From CAVRAZ01 sp963719135 (lineage in GTDB: Bacteria; Pseudomonadota; Gammaproteobacteria; DSM-19610): a DNA stretch of 64,000 bases. The stretch is taken from NCBI GenBank assembly GCA_963719135.1, contig CAVRAZ010000007.1, positions 62,001 to 126,000 on the forward strand, in the 5' to 3' direction. A program made the position numbers and the translations under genes. Under the pieces are notes generated by a model. The model searched no databases and had not been told where the DNA came from. It was given only the letters and a program-made list of their open reading frames with translations. Below are positions 61,089 to 64,000 of this stretch, in pieces. Numbering within the stretch: the first letter of the stretch is position 1; every line of letters starts with the position of its first letter.

Positions 61089-62039
61089 TCACGGCCGCAA
61101 TTGATACCAGTCGCGGATGCTGTCCCAGATCTGGCGCGCGCTTTCCGCAAACCAGAACAGTTCGCGGTCCTCTTCATCGATCACGCCTTCGTCGACCAGA
61201 AAATCGACGTCGAACGCCTGGCGCCAGAACCGCTCGCCGACCAGCACGACCGGGACCGGTTTGATCTTGCGCGTCTGGATCAGCGTCAGCGTCTCGAACA
61301 GTTCGTCGAATGTGCCGTAGCCGCCGGGAAAGGCCACCAGCGCCCGCGTGCGCAGCAGAAAATGCAGCTTGCGCAGCGCGAAATAGTGAAACCGAAAGCA
61401 GAGGTCAGGCGTGATATAGGGATTGGGATACTGCTCGTGCGGCAGACTGATGTTCAGCCCGATCGACTTCGCGCCGCAGTCGAACGCACCGCGATTGGCC
61501 GCTTCCATGATGCCGGGACCGCCCCCGGTCATGACCACGAGTTCGCCGTCACCCTCGATCAGCGTTGCCTCCGACGCCAGCCGCCCGAACTCACGCGCCA
61601 CCGCGTAGTAGTCGCTCTTGGCGAGGATGCGCTGTGCCACGGTCAGGCGCTTCTGCACGCTCATGTCCTGTGGATCCATTGCAAGCTGTGCGTGCAGCTT
61701 CGCGACCCGGGCCTGCGCAACGCCGGGTTCGGGAATGCGCGTACTGCCGAACACGACGATCGTATGGCGGATATTGTGCTGCTCGAGCAGAAACTCGGGC
61801 TTCAGATAATCGATCTGCAAGCGCACGCCGCGCGTGTCGTCGAGATTCAGAAAGTTCACGTCCTGATCGGCCTGGAGATAGCCGGGGCTGTCGAGAATCG
61901 CCTGAATGCGCGCCGGCGCGTCCGGGTCTTCGTCGGGTGACTTGGGGTGCTGCCAGGGGAGCGGTTCGCGGCGTGCTGGAGGTTCGCCGGTTGCCGGCAC
62001 CGGTGAGCCTTGTTTGGACCGGTCGTCGCGCTCAGACAT
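61089..62039 (-). CDS. LOG-family (TIGR00730) Rossmann-fold protein
   Basis: 316 residues. After a Pro/Arg-rich N-terminal extension of about 60 residues comes a Rossmann-like domain with TGGGPGIMEAANRGA and the LOG signature FPGGYGTFDELFE. Family members cleave nucleoside monophosphates (cytokinin-type or purine nucleosidases). The position, between the GH15 gene and a lipoprotein gene, gives no further clue. Confidence 0.9.
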   Translation of the reverse strand: MSERDDRSKQGSPVPATGEPPARREPLPWQHPKSPDEDPDAPARIQAILDSPGYLQADQDVNFLNLDDTRGVRLQIDYLKPEFLLEQHNIRHTIVVFGSTRIPEPGVAQARVAKLHAQLAMDPQDMSVQKRLTVAQRILAKSDYYAVAREFGRLASEATLIEGDGELVVMTGGGPGIMEAANRGAFDCGAKSIGLNISLPHEQYPNPYITPDLCFRFHYFALRKLHFLLRTRALVAFPGGYGTFDELFETLTLIQTRKIKPVPVVLVGERFWRQAFDVDFLVDEGVIDEEDRELFWFAESARQIWDSIRDWYQLRP

Positions 62040-62174
62040 CGCAGTATCCTTGTTGATTCAGGGGACAGTATACTTAACTGACAATCCGGCAAGGTAGACC
62101 GGAACCGCCGCTGCGGCAATGCGATGGGCCTGTTTCGGTATACTTGCCCTGCAACGGTGAGGAGGAAGGGCGCA

Positions 62175-62699
62175 ATGCTACGAATGCGTGCAATCCTGGC
62201 GCTGTGCGTGATGGTCACCGCCTGCGGCAATGATGCGGGACAGGCGCCGGAGACGGTCCAACTCCGACCCTACGGCCCGCCATTGGGGGTCAACGCGCCG
62301 GTCGTGCGCTCGGTCAGGGCGACAACCGGCGGTGCGATAACGGGCACCTTCACCGGCGCCAAGGGCGACGAAATCACCGGTCTGCGCGGGTTGTGCAATC
62401 CCGATACCTTTGCGAATTTCATGCTGTCGCTGCCGGGCGGCAAGGATGTTGACGAGGTCTGGGTCACCAACCTGTCAAAGCACGCCGTCGGCACCGGCGC
62501 AACCGGCGAGTTCCCGCTGGATTACGTCGAAGTGGCTTTTCGCAAGATGTCCGCCGATTCGTTCGTGCAACGCGAGTTTCGCGGACCCGGCACGCTGACG
62601 ACGCACGACGCGACGTCCGGCCATCGCCGTATGGTCGGGTCCATGGAAGGGCGCGGTCTGGAAGGGAAAGACGCCGAAGCGGCAAGACGCTGGATCTGA
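62175..62699 (+). CDS. Hypothetical lipoprotein
   Basis: 174 residues from the ATG at 62175, which has a GGAGGAAGG ribosome site; the frame opens earlier at 62124. The N-terminal signal has lipobox VTAC. The mature part is beta-rich with TTGGAITGTFTGAKGDEI and FPLDYVEVAFRKMSADSF. I do not recognise the family. Confidence 0.72.
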   Translation: MLRMRAILALCVMVTACGNDAGQAPETVQLRPYGPPLGVNAPVVRSVRATTGGAITGTFTGAKGDEITGLRGLCNPDTFANFMLSLPGGKDVDEVWVTNLSKHAVGTGATGEFPLDYVEVAFRKMSADSFVQREFRGPGTLTTHDATSGHRRMVGSMEGRGLEGKDAEAARRWI

Positions 62700-63003
62700 A
62701 CGTGAGTTTCGACATGGATTCGTCGTGTGGCGTGAAACCCTGACAGCGGGAGAGCGCCGCCCTCGTTGGTCCAGGCAGTCAGGGCGCCACGGTGACTTTG
62801 AAGCGATACAAGTACTATTATCCTCAAGGACGGTGGCTGCGGACGACTGTCGGGGGCAATGAGCCGTACGCTTGATCGGCATACCTTAGACGGTTCAAGT
62901 GGCGTCAAATCCGCACAGTCGCGCAACGGCGGAAGCAAAATCAGAGGGTCGGTCGCACCGGGAACCGCTGCGTCCGTTCGGTGTATAAAGGGGTGGACGT
63001 GCA
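62700..63003. other. Intergenic region without a recognised gene
   Basis: About 300 bases after the lipoprotein gene. Frames on either strand look like noise. I see no terminator with a T-tract. Confidence 0.4.
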
Positions 63004-63135
63004 ATGAAGAAGCTCCATCTGGCGATGGCGCCAGATGATGTCACCGCAAACGTGGCGGATTACAGTGCGCGGCTGGGCATTGCGCCTGTGTCGCGATCCC
63101 GGGTGAATGCGCACTCCGACGAGCCGACAGGATAA
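63004..63135 (+). pseudogene. Possible glyoxalase-fold (VOC) gene remnant
   Basis: The frame from the ATG at 63004 reads KLHLAMAPDDVTANVADYSA then RLGIAPVSR, which looks like the first strand-helix unit of the vicinal oxygen chelate (CadI/ArsI-type) fold, and stops after 43 codons. A later plus-strand frame has DVNGILWEIVTAETQ (about 63230), similar to the end of such domains. The two parts are not joined in one frame. Weak evidence. Confidence 0.35.
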
Positions 63136-63636
63136 ATATTTCAGTCCGGCACGATCCCAGCGCTACGCCCGGCAAGCTGCGCCACCATGGATGGAAGGAC
63201 CCGGAGGCGCGGGAGTTCACATGTCGCGGGACGTCAACGGGATCCTCTGGGAGATCGTCACGGCCGAGACGCAGGCTGAAGAAATTGAAGCCGTGTGGCC
63301 CGGTACGGGATACGTACCGGGGGAAGCGGGCCGCAAACAATAGTCTTCCCGTTCCCAACCTCATCCGGACGACCGACCGCTTCGCACCATCCCGGAGCGT
63401 CCTGCAATGGATTTTCAATCAATTGAAATTCATATAAAATTTGACGCTGTCCACCCATCGTTTCCGGCCCCGTCGCCGACCCGGGAAATCCGGCACCGGT
63501 GTTGCATTATCGAGGCGGGTCGACGGAAAAATGACGCCACCTGCCGTTTGGTCCGGTTCGGCGGCGGTGTGCTTGCAGTTATTCAATGGGATCGCGCCGC
63601 CGGGCTGCCGGCGGGCGACGAAAAGGATAGGGACGC
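63136..63636. other. Region before odhB without an intact gene
   Basis: About 500 bases. It includes the possible VOC C-terminal fragment near 63230 and an AT-rich stretch (CAATTGAAATTCATATAAAATT around 63420) that could be a promoter. There is no trace of the odhA (sucA) end that usually precedes odhB. Confidence 0.4.
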
Positions 63637-64000
63637 ATGAGCGTTGAGATCAAAGTGCCGATTCTGCCGGAGTCCGTCGCCGATGCGACGGTGCTGAACT
63701 GGCACAAGCAGGTCGGCGAGGCGGTGACGCGGGACGAACTGCTGGTCGAGCTGGAAACCGACAAGGTCGTGCTCGAGGTGCCGGTGCCGGAGGACGGGGT
63801 GCTGGAGTCGATTGTCGCGGACACCGGAACCGTCGTCACCGGCGAACAGATACTGGGCACGATCGAGGCCGGCGCGACCGCCACGCCGGTCAAGTCGGAA
63901 GTTTCGCCGCCGCACGCGCCGGAGGCGCACAAGCTGCAAACGTCCCAGCCCCAGCCCCAGCGGCCGGCGGCGCCCGCGCCGCAAGCGACGGAACCGGGTG
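63637..64000 (+). CDS. odhB: 2-oxoglutarate dehydrogenase E2 component, N-terminal part
   Basis: 121 codons from the ATG at 63637, running off the right edge. The lipoyl domain is complete: EIKVPILPESVADATVLNWH and the lipoylated lysine in LETDKVVLEVPVPEDG. A Pro/Ala/Gln-rich linker begins before the edge. The PESVADATV segment points to the 2-oxoglutarate (SucB/OdhB) rather than the pyruvate E2. It would carry succinyl groups in the TCA cycle complex. The rest lies outside the window. Confidence 0.88.
   Translation, partial: MSVEIKVPILPESVADATVLNWHKQVGEAVTRDELLVELETDKVVLEVPVPEDGVLESIVADTGTVVTGEQILGTIEAGATATPVKSEVSPPHAPEAHKLQTSQPQPQRPAAPAPQATEPG

Noticed and set aside
1..64000. Search by eye for tRNA, rRNA, CRISPR arrays and riboswitches
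   Set aside because: No T-loop GGTTCGA pattern within a plausible cloverleaf, no rRNA stretches and no regular repeat array were noticed; a covariance search would be needed to exclude small RNAs.

Overview
The window (about 64 kb, high GC) comes from a gammaproteobacterial chromosome. The evidence is the classic Lpt/Kds and Mla gene neighbourhoods, rpoN-hpf-ptsN, a short HisG, osmoregulated periplasmic glucan genes and a MSHA-like type IV pilus locus. HPr kinase, RapZ and a mannose-type EIIA next to ptsN suggest a lineage near the Chromatiales/Acidiferrobacterales rather than the enterics; this placement is an inference from gene order only.

Layout. 1-11.7 kb, minus strand: the 5' end of mgtE, then a long, tightly packed array read from right to left: Ca/Na exchanger, kdsD, kdsC (frameshifted), lptC, lptA, lptB, rpoN, hpf, ptsN, hprK, rapZ, EIIA-Man, HPr and ptsI. 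This is a regulatory nitrogen-type PTS without a sugar permease, joined to LPS export. 11.7-18 kb, plus strand: a frameshifted small Cys-rich ORF, mlaF-E-D-B (no mlaC), ibaG, then hisG-D-C (no murA between ibaG and hisG). 18-24.9 kb: periplasmic adaptor-like protein, acylphosphatase, a GNAT/C39-peptidase fusion paired with a RimK-like ATP-grasp ligase, ApbE and FeoB.

25-30.2 kb is a scarred island. It holds a truncated gene, an IS whose transposase carries a TGA in place of a probable Trp codon, a VapBC pair, an integrating-conjugative-element remnant, an orphan nuoB, an XRE regulator and a broken MAPEG gene.

30.2-51.9 kb is the most interesting block: a MSHA-like type IV pilus locus with its own sensor kinase, receiver, GGDEF/EAL protein, diguanylate cyclase and HDOD protein. 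The assembly ATPase is fused to an N-terminal STAS domain and has a probable c-di-GMP-binding MshEN domain. One pseudopilin carries an Asp-rich calcium-loop array. Another is a 1194-residue pilin-anchored protein with two DNRLRE-like modules, a six-repeat YWTD propeller and a C-terminal sandwich-like domain, plausibly a pilus-borne adhesin. A secreted VPLPA-CTERM protein lies inside the locus on the opposite strand.

52-64 kb: opgG-unknown-opgH for periplasmic glucans, a palindromic REP/MITE-like element, two secreted proteins sharing a split motif, a GH15 glucoamylase-type gene with a frameshift and an amber stop, a LOG-family protein, a lipoprotein, a possible glyoxalase-fold remnant and the 5' end of odhB/sucB at the right edge.

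Several genes, including the normally conserved kdsC, are broken by single-base indels. Some of these may be assembly errors, so pseudogene calls should be checked against reads.
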